A DNA stretch of 64,000 nt from JAFGNV01 sp964612485 (lineage in GTDB: Bacteria > Chloroflexota > Anaerolineae > 4572-78 > J111): contig CAZTFF010000012.1 in assembly GCA_964612485.1 (NCBI GenBank), positions 1 to 64,000 on the forward strand. Reading direction: 5' to 3'. The translations under genes were made by a program, and so were the position numbers. Positions 7,952 to 15,676 of the stretch are shown here, piece after piece (the first letter of the stretch is position 1; the number at the start of each line of letters is the position of its first letter). The notes under the pieces are model-generated. The model made no database searches. It saw only the letters and a list, made by a program, of their open reading frames with translations, and had not been told where the DNA came from.

Positions 7952-9520
7952 TTATCCTTTCTCAACAGGGGCGGCGGCTGTATCTGCGCGGGCCGGCTCG
8001 CCGGCAGCTACCTCGCTGCCGGTCATCATCAACCCAATCTCGTCGATGTCGGCTTGCTCGGCCTCAACGATGCCCATAATCTTGCCGTCGAAAATGACCG
8101 CAATGCGGTCGCTCAGGGCCAGCAGCTCCTCCAGCTCTTCGGAAATGAGTAACACCGCCGTCCCGCTGTCGCGCTGCCCCAACAGCAGCCGCTGGATGGC
8201 CTCAATCGCGCCCACGTCCAGGCCGCGGGTAGGCTGCACGGCCACCATCAGTTGGGGTTCGGCGGAGATTTCGCGGGCCAGAATGACCTTTTGCAAATTC
8301 CCGCCGGACAGGGTGCGGGCCATGGTCTCAACGCTGGGGGCCAGAATGTCGTAACTCTCTTTCAATTTCTGGGCGTAATCGTGAGCCACCGGGAAGTTAA
8401 TGCTCCAGCCGTTGCCGATGGGTTTATGAAAATAATTTTTCATAATGGTGTTGTCGGTAATGCTCAGGTTGGGCGCGCTGCCCACCCCGGTGCGGTCGGC
8501 GGGAATATAAGAGACGCCGCTCTGGATGGCCTTGATCGGCGGCTTGTTGCTCACTTCTTTACCGTTGATCTTGATGCTGCCGGTACAGGGCCTCAGCCCG
8601 CTGATCACCTGGGCCAGTTCGGTTTGGCCGTTGCCGGCTACCCCGGCAATACCCAAAATTTCGCCGCTGCGGATTTGCAGCGACAGGCCGCGCAGGGCGG
8701 GCACGCCTTTGTCGTTTTCGGCGCGCACGGTGTTAACGTCCAGCACCACCTCGCCGGGATCGTGGGATTTCTTTTCCACGGTAAAGATCACATCCCGGCC
8801 TACCATCAACCGGGCCAAATCCTGCCTGGTGACGCCTTCCATACTTTGTCCCTCGGCGGTCACTTTGCCTTTACGCAGCACCGTGATCCGGTCGGCAATG
8901 GCGGCCACCTCGTGCAGTTTGTGGCTGATGAAGATGATCGATTTGCCCTGCGCCGTCATCGAGCGCATGGTGTCCATCAGATCGACAATTTCTTGCGGGG
9001 CCAGCACGGCGGTGGGTTCGTCCATGATCAAAATATTGGCCCCCCGGTACAGCACTTTTAGAATTTCGATCCGCTGCTGCTCGCCCACCGAAAGCTGCCA
9101 CACATAAGCGGTGGGGTCCACCTGCAGGCCAAATTGTTTTTGCAAATCCAGCACTTTTTGGTTGTATTCGTTCAGATTCATAAAAAAGCGGGGGTCGTTG
9201 AGGCCCAGCAAAATATTCTCGGTGACGGTCTGGGTGGGCACCAGCATAAAGTGCTGGTGGATCATGCCAATGCCGGCGGCAATGGCCTCTTTGGGCGAAA
9301 GAAAATTGACCGGCCGGCCGTTCACTTTGATGGCGCCGGCGGTTTGACGGTACAGGCCGGCCAGCACGTTCATAAGCGTGCTTTTGCCGGCCCCGTTTTC
9401 GCCCAACAGGGCGTGGATCTCGCCCTGTTTCAGGGTAAAGTTCACGTGGTCGTTGGCCAGCACGCCGGGAAACCGGACCACAATGTCTTTCATTTCAACG
9501 GCAGTGGGTGTTTCGGTCAT
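7952..9520 (-). CDS. ABC transporter ATPase with two nucleotide-binding domains (nucleoside type)
   Basis: This 522-residue protein is a tandem ATPase like YufO/RbsA. The first domain has Walker A GENGAGKST, signature LSVGEQQRIEILK and Walker B ILIMDEPTAV. The second has a degenerate Walker A (GVAGNGQTEL), signature LSGGNLQKVILARE and VAVQPTRGLDVG. Such enzymes drive uptake through BMP-type importers. ATG at 9520 is favoured by AAGGTG six bases upstream; GTG at 9529 is the alternative. A hairpin separates it from the upstream lipoprotein gene. Confidence 0.9.
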   Translation of the reverse strand: MTETPTAVEMKDIVVRFPGVLANDHVNFTLKQGEIHALLGENGAGKSTLMNVLAGLYRQTAGAIKVNGRPVNFLSPKEAIAAGIGMIHQHFMLVPTQTVTENILLGLNDPRFFMNLNEYNQKVLDLQKQFGLQVDPTAYVWQLSVGEQQRIEILKVLYRGANILIMDEPTAVLAPQEIVDLMDTMRSMTAQGKSIIFISHKLHEVAAIADRITVLRKGKVTAEGQSMEGVTRQDLARLMVGRDVIFTVEKKSHDPGEVVLDVNTVRAENDKGVPALRGLSLQIRSGEILGIAGVAGNGQTELAQVISGLRPCTGSIKINGKEVSNKPPIKAIQSGVSYIPADRTGVGSAPNLSITDNTIMKNYFHKPIGNGWSINFPVAHDYAQKLKESYDILAPSVETMARTLSGGNLQKVILAREISAEPQLMVAVQPTRGLDVGAIEAIQRLLLGQRDSGTAVLLISEELEELLALSDRIAVIFDGKIMGIVEAEQADIDEIGLMMTGSEVAAGEPARADTAAAPVEKG

Positions 9521-9554
9521 GGACGTCACCTTGAGGGGTTGAACATAAAAATTT

Positions 9555-9584
9555 AAGCCGGGGCGGTTTTAACCACCCCGGCTT
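9555..9584 (-). terminator. Intra-operon hairpin between lipoprotein and ATPase genes
   Basis: AAGCCGGGGTGGT and ACCGCCCCGGCTT (minus strand) form a 13-bp stem with one mismatch, followed by AAATTTTT. It lies in the 76-base gap after the lipoprotein gene. A partial terminator or mRNA stabiliser here would give more lipoprotein than ATPase, as is common in solute-binding-protein operons; the effect is inferred. Confidence 0.6.
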
Positions 9585-9596
9585 GAAAGGTAAAGT

Positions 9597-10880
9597 TTAT
9601 TCCAGCTCCGGCAGTTCGGCAGTGACGTTTTCGTTCCACCAGTACATGCAGGTTTCACATTCGCTGCCAAATTGCGAAAAACCGTCCAGGTCAAGCTGTT
9701 CCAGCGATTCGCCTTCTTCCAGAACCACGTTGCCCTGGTTGTCGGTGATGGGGCCGGAGAACACATCAAAGCGATCAAATTCGCCGGCCAGCATTTTGTT
9801 CAGGGTTTCCCGGATCAGGGCCAGGTCTTCTTCCGGCAGCTCTTTCACGCCGGGTTGCAGTTCTTCGCCTTCCATAAAGCCGTACAAGCCCATACCGCCG
9901 GCATCGGCGTCAAAGTAATCCCAGCCGCCTTGCCAGGTGCCTTCGCGAGATTTTTCAACGATGTTGGCATAGATGGGGCCCCAGTTCCAGTACATCGAGG
10001 TCAGGCAGGCGTCAATGGTGCAGTTGCCCACGTAGTCGTAGGTGATGCCCCATTTGCCTTCGGGGGCGGCTTCGGCGGGGGCCGGGGTGTCGGCGCCGGT
10101 CATCACCACCTGCGCGCCGCTGTCAAAGAGCGAGGAAGCCGCTTCTTTTTCCAGAATGGGATCGTGCCAGGTGTAAATCCAGCGGACATCCATCGTACAT
10201 TCGGGGCATGTTTCCTGCGCGCCCAGGGCAAAAGCGTTGCCCAGGCGGAGTTCTTCGGGGATGGGGAAGGTGGCAATGTAGCCCAACTTGGGATTGCCGT
10301 CTACTTTGGCGCGGGAGCCGGCCAGCATGCCGGCCAGGTATTTCATATCTTCCATCGCGCCCATCAGGTTGCCAAAGTTATCTTCGTTGGATTTGAAGCC
10401 GCTGATGTGAATGATGTCCACATCGGGGAATTCTTCGGCCACCACTTCCGAGGAGTCCATAAAGCCAAACGAGGTGGTGAAGATCACGTCGAAGCCTTTG
10501 CGGGCCAGCGAGCGGATCACCTGCTCCGAGTCGGCGCCTTCGGCCACATTCTCTACATAAGCGGTGTGAACATTGTCCACGTTCTTTTCAACATATATCC
10601 GGCCTACATCGTGCGCCTGGCTCCAGCCGCCGTCATCGTGGGGGCCAACATACACAAACGCCACATTGTACTTGCCTTCTTCAATAGCCGGGATCTGGTA
10701 TTGGCCGGCTTCGGTGGCCGACTCTTCAGCCGGCGCTTCTTCGGCAGCGCTCTCCTCGGCGGCGCTTTCTTCGGCAGCCGGTTCTTCAGCGGCGGGTTGT
10801 TCCGCTGCGGGGGTCGCGGCGCAGGCAGCTACCAGACCCACAATCAAAATAAGCAAACCAATCCACGCAAAACGTTTCAT
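9597..10880 (-). CDS. BMP-family nucleoside-binding lipoprotein
   Basis: This 427-residue protein has a lipoprotein signal with lipobox LVAAC at about residues 16-20, then an Ala/Glu-rich tether of some 40 residues, then a periplasmic-binding fold of the Bmp/PnrA type. VAFVYVGPHDDGGWSQAHD matches the family N-terminal strand, and VIFTTSFGFMD and GADTPAPAE are further family segments. It would capture purine nucleosides and deliver them to the downstream permeases. CGGAGGAG precedes the ATG. The adenine deaminase gene upstream on the same strand suggests purine salvage. Confidence 0.9.
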   Translation of the reverse strand: MKRFAWIGLLILIVGLVAACAATPAAEQPAAEEPAAEESAAEESAAEEAPAEESATEAGQYQIPAIEEGKYNVAFVYVGPHDDGGWSQAHDVGRIYVEKNVDNVHTAYVENVAEGADSEQVIRSLARKGFDVIFTTSFGFMDSSEVVAEEFPDVDIIHISGFKSNEDNFGNLMGAMEDMKYLAGMLAGSRAKVDGNPKLGYIATFPIPEELRLGNAFALGAQETCPECTMDVRWIYTWHDPILEKEAASSLFDSGAQVVMTGADTPAPAEAAPEGKWGITYDYVGNCTIDACLTSMYWNWGPIYANIVEKSREGTWQGGWDYFDADAGGMGLYGFMEGEELQPGVKELPEEDLALIRETLNKMLAGEFDRFDVFSGPITDNQGNVVLEEGESLEQLDLDGFSQFGSECETCMYWWNENVTAELPELE

Positions 10881-11019
10881 GATGAAATTCTCCTCCGAGA
10901 CTAAACTATTTTTAACAATTTGTTTTTAGGAACCACAGCTTTGTGAGCAAATAACAAAGGGGAATTTTAGATTCAGTAGAGTAGGTTTTGTGATTTGCCC
11001 GACAAAGCGATTGTCGTAA

Positions 11020-11226
11020 ACGACACTACCAAACATTCAAACTATAGATTTATCGCAGGATTTCGGCAACCACCTCCTTTCCGGGTGCAAAATACGCTTT
11101 TCCAGACCAAGAGGTAGAGATAAAGCGTACGAGCAATCCATTAAAAACAAAATGGAGCCGGTAGATTTCCGGGAATTGCTCACACAAGCTTCATCTCGGA
11201 AGTTTGTTGAGGCTTTTAAGAAGTAA
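11020..11226 (+). pseudogene. Unrecognised open fragment, possible gene tail
   Basis: The frame is open from 11020 and ends in TAA at 11224-11226. It has protein-like composition at its end (MEPVDFRELLTQASSRKF). There is no good start codon or Shine-Dalgarno upstream. It may be the tail of a lost gene. No family is recognised. Confidence 0.25.
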
Positions 11227-11235
11227 TGTAAATAG

Positions 11236-11345
11236 ACTCAATAGATCCAATTTTTGAGTTGCCTTCGGATATCTACCCCCCTCAATCCCCCCTCACAAGG
11301 GGGAGTTAGAGGGGGCATGCTTGAAGAATTTGGATCCACTGATAC
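11236..11345 (+). repeat. Family B inverted-end element, copy 3
   Basis: The ends CTCAATAGATCCAATTTTT and AGAATTTGGATCCACTGATAC are inverted relative to each other. The interior contains TACCCCCCTCAATCCCCCCT facing AAGGGGGAGTTAGAGGGGG, a long hairpin. Its left half matches the partial copy at 1820 and its right end matches the copy at 4067. Confidence 0.7.
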
Positions 11346-11426
11346 TACACATAGATTAATTTACCGTCAGATTGAATCATGCTACCACAACCTTGGAATA
11401 TGTCAAAACAATTCAGATGATGGTTT

Positions 11427-11525
11427 GTACCTTCTCAATAATCGGGGGCAGAGTTGGTTGAGCTTGTCGAAACCAACGGTCTTCGACAGGCTCAGACCTC
11501 GTCCCCCGAAATATTGAGAAGATAC
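11427..11525 (+). repeat. Family A inverted-end repeat, copy 2
   Basis: A complete 99-bp copy. It starts GTACCTTCTCAATA and ends TATTGAGAAGATAC, with the inner inverted pair GAGCTTGTCGAA and TTCGACAGGCTC. It lies 22 bases beyond the stop of the adenine deaminase gene. Confidence 0.8.
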
Positions 11526-11547
11526 GATGGTTTTAAGAAATACGTTC

Positions 11548-13251
11548 TCAGACAAAAAGTGACACCAGTTTAAATTTATCCACATCCACCAGGCCGCGAT
11601 CGGTGAGCTTCAGGGCAGGGATGACGGGCAGGGCCAGGAAACTCATGGCCATAAACGGATCGTGCAACTCTGACCCCAGTTGGCGCGCGGCGCGGAGCAT
11701 GTCGTTCATCGCGTCGCGCACGTGTTCGATGGGCTGATCGCTCATTAAGCCGGCGATGGGTAAGGGGAGTTGGCTTAAGATGGTGGTTCCCTCAACCGCC
11801 GCCATGCCGCCCCGGGTATCGGCCACAGCGCGGGCGGCGGTGAGCATGCTTTCGTCGTCGGCGCCAATTACTACAATGTTATGGTGATCGTGGGCCACCG
11901 TGCTGGCAATCGCGCCGCGTTTTAAGCCGATGCCGCGCACCAGCCCCAGGCCCATATTGCCGGTGGCCAGGTGGCGCTCGATCACGGCCATCTTTAAAAT
12001 ATCGCGCCCGGTGTCGGCCACGACCCGGCCATCACGTTGCGCGGGCGCTTCGATAATATGCTCGGTAATGAGCTGGCCCGGAATCGCGCCAATGATGCGC
12101 GCCTGGCTGCCGTTGGCTTCCATCGTGAAATCTACGCGGCTCCAATCCACATTCATCGAGCTGCGGAGAATGCTGCCGCGAACCTCCCGGTCCCAGGGCA
12201 GCATCTGGCCGTTTTGGGCTACCAGTTTACCGCCCCGGTACACCCTCTCGGCTACCGGCGCTTGCAGATCGGAGAAAATCATCAAGTCGGCCCGGCGGCC
12301 CGGCGCAATCGCGCCCCGGTCGTGCAGGTGGAAATATTCCGAGGGGTTGAGGGTGGCCATACGGAAAGCCGTCATCGGCGGAATGCCTTCGGCAATGGCG
12401 GTGCGGAGCATAAAGTCGATATGGCCTTCTTCCAGCAAATCCGCCGGATGGCGGTCGTCGGTGCAGAAACAGATACGGTGCGCGTTTTCAGCGGTAACAT
12501 ACGGCAGCAGCGCTTTGAGATTACGGGCGTTGGTGGCTTCGCGTAGAAATATATACATGCCCAGCCGTAGTTTTTCCTGTACTTCCTCGCCGGTCGTGGA
12601 TTCGTGATCGCTGCCAATATCGGCGTTAACATAGGCGGTCAGGCCCTTACCGCGCAGGCCGGGGCAGTGGCCGTCTTTCACCCGCCCTTTGAAAGAGCGA
12701 AGCTTGTCCAGCACTTGCTCGTCGCCGGCCACCACGCCGGGAAAATTCATCACTTCGGCCAGGCCGATGACATATTCCTCGCGCAGCAGGGGTTCCAGAT
12801 CGTACCATTCCAGCGACGCGCCGGTGGTTTCCATATGGGTGCTGGGCACGCAACTGGGCGCGTTCACGTAAACGCTGAGCGGATTGTGCTTGGCCATTTC
12901 CAGCATGTAGCGGATGCCTTCTAGCCCCAGTACATTGGCAATTTCGTGCGGATCGGTTACTACCGAGGTGGTGCCCCGGGGCACTACGGCCCGGGCAAAT
13001 TCAGGCGGCGGCACCATCGAGCTTTCAATATGAACATGGCTGTCGATGAGGCCGGGGGCTACGTAACGGCCTTCCAGATCAACGGTTTGGCGCGCTTCGT
13101 AATTACCCAGCCCCACAATGCGGGTGTGGGCAATGGCGATATGGGTATCGATGATTTCACCGGTAAAGACATTAATGACTTTACAGTTTTTTAGGAGCGT
13201 GTCGGCGGGTTCGTCGCCGCGAGCGATCCTGATGATTTGGGCCAGTTCCAT
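11548..13251 (-). CDS. ade: Adenine deaminase
   Basis: This 567-residue enzyme converts adenine to hypoxanthine and ammonia. It has the two-part layout of the Ade family: an amidohydrolase barrel with GLIDSHVHIESSMVPP (metal-binding His pair), CTDDRHPADLLEEGHID and GRRADLM, then a C-terminal domain with VAHDHHNIVVIG. GAGGAGG stands about ten bases before the ATG. The nucleoside importer just downstream on the same strand supports a purine-salvage role. The length is normal for the family. Confidence 0.93.
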   Translation of the reverse strand: MELAQIIRIARGDEPADTLLKNCKVINVFTGEIIDTHIAIAHTRIVGLGNYEARQTVDLEGRYVAPGLIDSHVHIESSMVPPPEFARAVVPRGTTSVVTDPHEIANVLGLEGIRYMLEMAKHNPLSVYVNAPSCVPSTHMETTGASLEWYDLEPLLREEYVIGLAEVMNFPGVVAGDEQVLDKLRSFKGRVKDGHCPGLRGKGLTAYVNADIGSDHESTTGEEVQEKLRLGMYIFLREATNARNLKALLPYVTAENAHRICFCTDDRHPADLLEEGHIDFMLRTAIAEGIPPMTAFRMATLNPSEYFHLHDRGAIAPGRRADLMIFSDLQAPVAERVYRGGKLVAQNGQMLPWDREVRGSILRSSMNVDWSRVDFTMEANGSQARIIGAIPGQLITEHIIEAPAQRDGRVVADTGRDILKMAVIERHLATGNMGLGLVRGIGLKRGAIASTVAHDHHNIVVIGADDESMLTAARAVADTRGGMAAVEGTTILSQLPLPIAGLMSDQPIEHVRDAMNDMLRAARQLGSELHDPFMAMSFLALPVIPALKLTDRGLVDVDKFKLVSLFV

Positions 13252-13340
13252 TTTTATAGAACCTCCTCGTTAGATTAATTTTATCCGAATTCTTGCTATT
13301 TTACACCTTACCCCATTTTTATAGTAAATCAGCATAGCAC

Positions 13341-13376
13341 AAAGCCCCCCACGGCCACATGGCGTGGAGGGCGCTT
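13341..13376 (-). terminator. Hairpin after the secreted repeat protein
   Basis: AAGCGCCCTCCACG and CGTGGGGGGCTT on the minus strand form a GC-rich stem followed by TTGTG. It is 22 bases past the stop codon of the secreted protein at 13398. The T-run is short, so its strength is uncertain. Confidence 0.5.
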
Positions 13377-13397
13377 GTGTCTTCAGAGCCTCATCGA

Positions 13398-15329
13398 TCA
13401 CGGCCCGCCCTGGATCTCCAACTCGTATTCCAGCGGGCCAAGATCGTGATTATATACTTTGATGAAATAGGTCTGCTCTTCCATCAATTGGCCATCCCAC
13501 ACCACCTGCAAGCTGCGCGGGTCTTTGGTTTCATTGGGCGAGGGAGCGCTGGTTCCCAACGGTTTCAGGCTGTCGGTGGTACCGCGCGTCCAGATGTGGA
13601 GCTGGCCGCCGGGGTAAATGGCAAAGTCGGCGTGGCGGGCGCGAACATTGTCCAGCGGCGTATTGGTCAGGTAGAATTTGAAGTCGTGTTCCGGCGTGGT
13701 TTCATTGTAAGAGTCACGATAATAAAATTTGTACCAGATTTCTTCGCCGGGGGCCAGCGTGCCTTCGGTTTGGCCCATTTTGAGCGGAATGGCTTCGGGC
13801 GGGCCGGCGCCCGGTTCCGCAGATCGGGTAGGCGGTGAAACCGTCTGTTGCTGCGGCACTACCCGCCCGGCGGTCTCGGCAGCGCCGTGCAACATTGGAT
13901 TTCCCAATTCCGCATTTTCAATATCGTTGGGGAAGAGGTAGTAGTCGATCACCTCATCGGTGCCGTTGGATACTTTCACCAGGTAACGGTCGCCGTCTAC
14001 CAGGGAGCCGGACCACAATCGCTCGCCGGTATCGGGGTCTTCATCGCGGGACACCCACGCGCCATCCCCAAAGTTTTTCATAACATCAGAGTCGCCCCGC
14101 TCCCAAATGTGGTATTCACCGGCCGGGAACAGTTCAAAATTAACGCGGTGGCTCTTGTAGCCGGTGCGGGGGGTGAAGAACATGGTCATTTCCATCTCTT
14201 CGATCAACGCTTCATCCAGATCGTCCCGCACAAACGCGTACCAATGCTCGCCATAGGGCGCCAGCCGGCCGCTGTTGACGCCTTCAAAGTTGAAATCAAG
14301 CGGATTGTTGGGGTAAATGTTGACCGGCTTGTATGCTTCTTTGGGGGGGATGGGTTCAGCCGGCGGCGGGTTCTCATCGCCTTCCTCGCCGGTTTCATCA
14401 TCATTGGCGCGCTGCGGCGGGCGTTTGACGCTCTGCGGCGGGATGGACAGCCAGCCCATCTGGTCGGCCTGGATGAGCCAGCGGGCGGCGGATTCGGCAT
14501 CCTGGCCTTCGATGGCCTGGGCGGTGAGCGCCCACAGCGTTTGCGGATCGGCCAGGGCCGGATTGGGCACCGCTTTGGGCGAGGTGCCGTCGGTCACAAT
14601 CCAGCCCACTTCCTGGGCCTGCTGCATCCAAATGGCGGCGTTGTCGGCGGGCATATTTTCAATGGCCATGGCAGTCAGGGTCCAGGCGGTTTGGCGGGCG
14701 TTCAGCGTTTCAAAATTGCCAATCGCCGCGCTGCCGGCGGCATTAAAACTGGCCGGCGAAGCCTGGGAGAGCGTGGGTTGTTCCGGTTTGGCTTCCAGGG
14801 TGTAATCCAGTCCAAAGGGGGAGTTGTTGAAAACACGCACGTAGTAACGTTCTTGCTCATTGAGATCGCCGGTCCAGAAGGCTTCGGTCAGGCCGGGGTT
14901 GGCGGTTTGCAGCGGCGAGCGCAAGCCAACGCCCACCGTATCTTGGGGCGGCGCGGCGCTCTGGAACCAGGAGCCGGTTTCCCGGCTGAAAATCTCAAAA
15001 TTAACCTGTTCCGTTTCAATCAAGGCTTCGCTCTCGTAACGCAGGGCCAGCGATACCCAGGCGGCGTCGCCGGCAACTTCAAAATTATCCTGGTTGTAAG
15101 TGTACCAATGCTCCTGGCCGGGGTTGAGATGATCCACGTTGAGGCCCTGGCTCAGCGCGCGGGCGTCTTCGGGGGAGGTACCGTTTTTGGTGGTAAAAGA
15201 AAAATCCAGCAGCTTATTGGCCGGATTTGTGGTGGCAAAAACCGGGACGGCAATGATGAGCAGCGCAATAATCACCAAACTGTAGCTAAATAACGCTTTG
15301 TAGGTTAGCTTTTTATACCGTAATTTCAT
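13398..15329 (-). CDS. Large secreted protein with pre-peptidase-like repeats
   Basis: This 643-residue protein begins with a signal peptide (membrane stretch about residues 14-31, ending FATTNPA). It contains at least three copies of an approximately 110-residue unit with the pattern HWY, VNFE(L/I)F, W.RG, W.G.L....Y.(V/I)KV.N, resembling bacterial pre-peptidase C-terminal (PPC) beta-sandwich domains. A shorter helical pair, TAWTLTAMAIENMPAD and TLWALTAQAIEGQDAE, recurs near residues 219-290. A Pro/Glu-rich linker follows. No catalytic domain is visible. Its function is unknown; a surface or adhesive role is a guess. Confidence 0.7.
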   Translation of the reverse strand: MKLRYKKLTYKALFSYSLVIIALLIIAVPVFATTNPANKLLDFSFTTKNGTSPEDARALSQGLNVDHLNPGQEHWYTYNQDNFEVAGDAAWVSLALRYESEALIETEQVNFEIFSRETGSWFQSAAPPQDTVGVGLRSPLQTANPGLTEAFWTGDLNEQERYYVRVFNNSPFGLDYTLEAKPEQPTLSQASPASFNAAGSAAIGNFETLNARQTAWTLTAMAIENMPADNAAIWMQQAQEVGWIVTDGTSPKAVPNPALADPQTLWALTAQAIEGQDAESAARWLIQADQMGWLSIPPQSVKRPPQRANDDETGEEGDENPPPAEPIPPKEAYKPVNIYPNNPLDFNFEGVNSGRLAPYGEHWYAFVRDDLDEALIEEMEMTMFFTPRTGYKSHRVNFELFPAGEYHIWERGDSDVMKNFGDGAWVSRDEDPDTGERLWSGSLVDGDRYLVKVSNGTDEVIDYYLFPNDIENAELGNPMLHGAAETAGRVVPQQQTVSPPTRSAEPGAGPPEAIPLKMGQTEGTLAPGEEIWYKFYYRDSYNETTPEHDFKFYLTNTPLDNVRARHADFAIYPGGQLHIWTRGTTDSLKPLGTSAPSPNETKDPRSLQVVWDGQLMEEQTYFIKVYNHDLGPLEYELEIQGGP

Positions 15330-15380
15330 TGTTAAACCTCCGCAACTTCACTACAACAGACCCCAGAAATGTCGACGAAA

Positions 15381-15474
15381 CCCAGCAATTCCCGATATGA
15401 GTTGGATACCCCCCTCTAACTCCCCCAAAGGGGGGGATTGAGGGGGGGCTTTTTGCCAAACCGGGAATCGCTGG
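15381..15474. repeat. Element with inverted ends and a purine-run hairpin
   Basis: CCCAGCAATTCCCG and CGGGAATCGCTGG are inverted with one mismatch and enclose CCCCCCTCTAACTCCCCC facing GGGGGGGATTGAGGGGGGG. The interior resembles that of the family B element at 11236 in the opposite sense, with different ends. CGAAACCCA flanks both sides. Confidence 0.55.
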
Positions 15475-15552
15475 ACGAAACCCATTTATTTCGCATATAT
15501 ATAGCTTACCATAAAGTAGCTTTCCGGTCAATTTATGTAAAGTTAAGGTCAC

Positions 15553-15587
15553 AAAAAAGCCCGCTCGATCCATTTGGATCGAGCGGG
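15553..15587 (-). terminator. Intrinsic terminator of the cohesin/dockerin gene
   Basis: CCCGCTCGATCC and GGATCGAGCGGG form a perfect 12-bp stem with a four-base loop. On the minus strand it is followed by CTTTTTTG. It lies about 90 bases past the stop of the cohesin/dockerin gene. Confidence 0.85.
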
Positions 15588-15676
15588 ACGCAATTTGGGA
15601 GGTGGAGTTTGGCGCAAGGTTATTGACGCCAACTCCTATTTAAGCGGAAACGCGTGTTGTGTTTCCGGCTCAAACC

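Larger units (their letters stand above)
10881..11547. other. Gene-free stretch with two repeat elements and a coding relic
   Basis: These 667 bases separate the nucleoside transporter from adenine deaminase. I see an unrecognised plus-strand relic (to 11226), a family B element (11236-11345) and a family A element (11427-11525). I looked for a purine riboswitch ahead of the lipoprotein gene and did not find a convincing core. Confidence 0.6.
15330..15676. other. Gene-free stretch with an inverted repeat and a terminator
   Basis: These 347 bases lie between two secreted-protein genes on the minus strand. They hold a palindromic element (15381-15474) and the strong terminator of the upstream gene (15553-15587). 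No gene is visible. Confidence 0.65.

Noticed and set aside
9672..10904. Open frame of 410 codons on the plus strand
   Set aside because: It is antisense to the nucleoside-binding lipoprotein; its Phe/Gly/Arg repeats mirror the Ala/Glu tether of the real gene.
10881..11020. Purine riboswitch ahead of the nucleoside lipoprotein gene
   Set aside because: The expected conserved core with paired stems was not found on inspection; only a Shine-Dalgarno and AT-rich sequence are seen.
13848..15293. Open frame of 481 codons on the plus strand
   Set aside because: It is antisense to the secreted repeat protein, which has a signal peptide and internal repeats; the antisense translation has neither.
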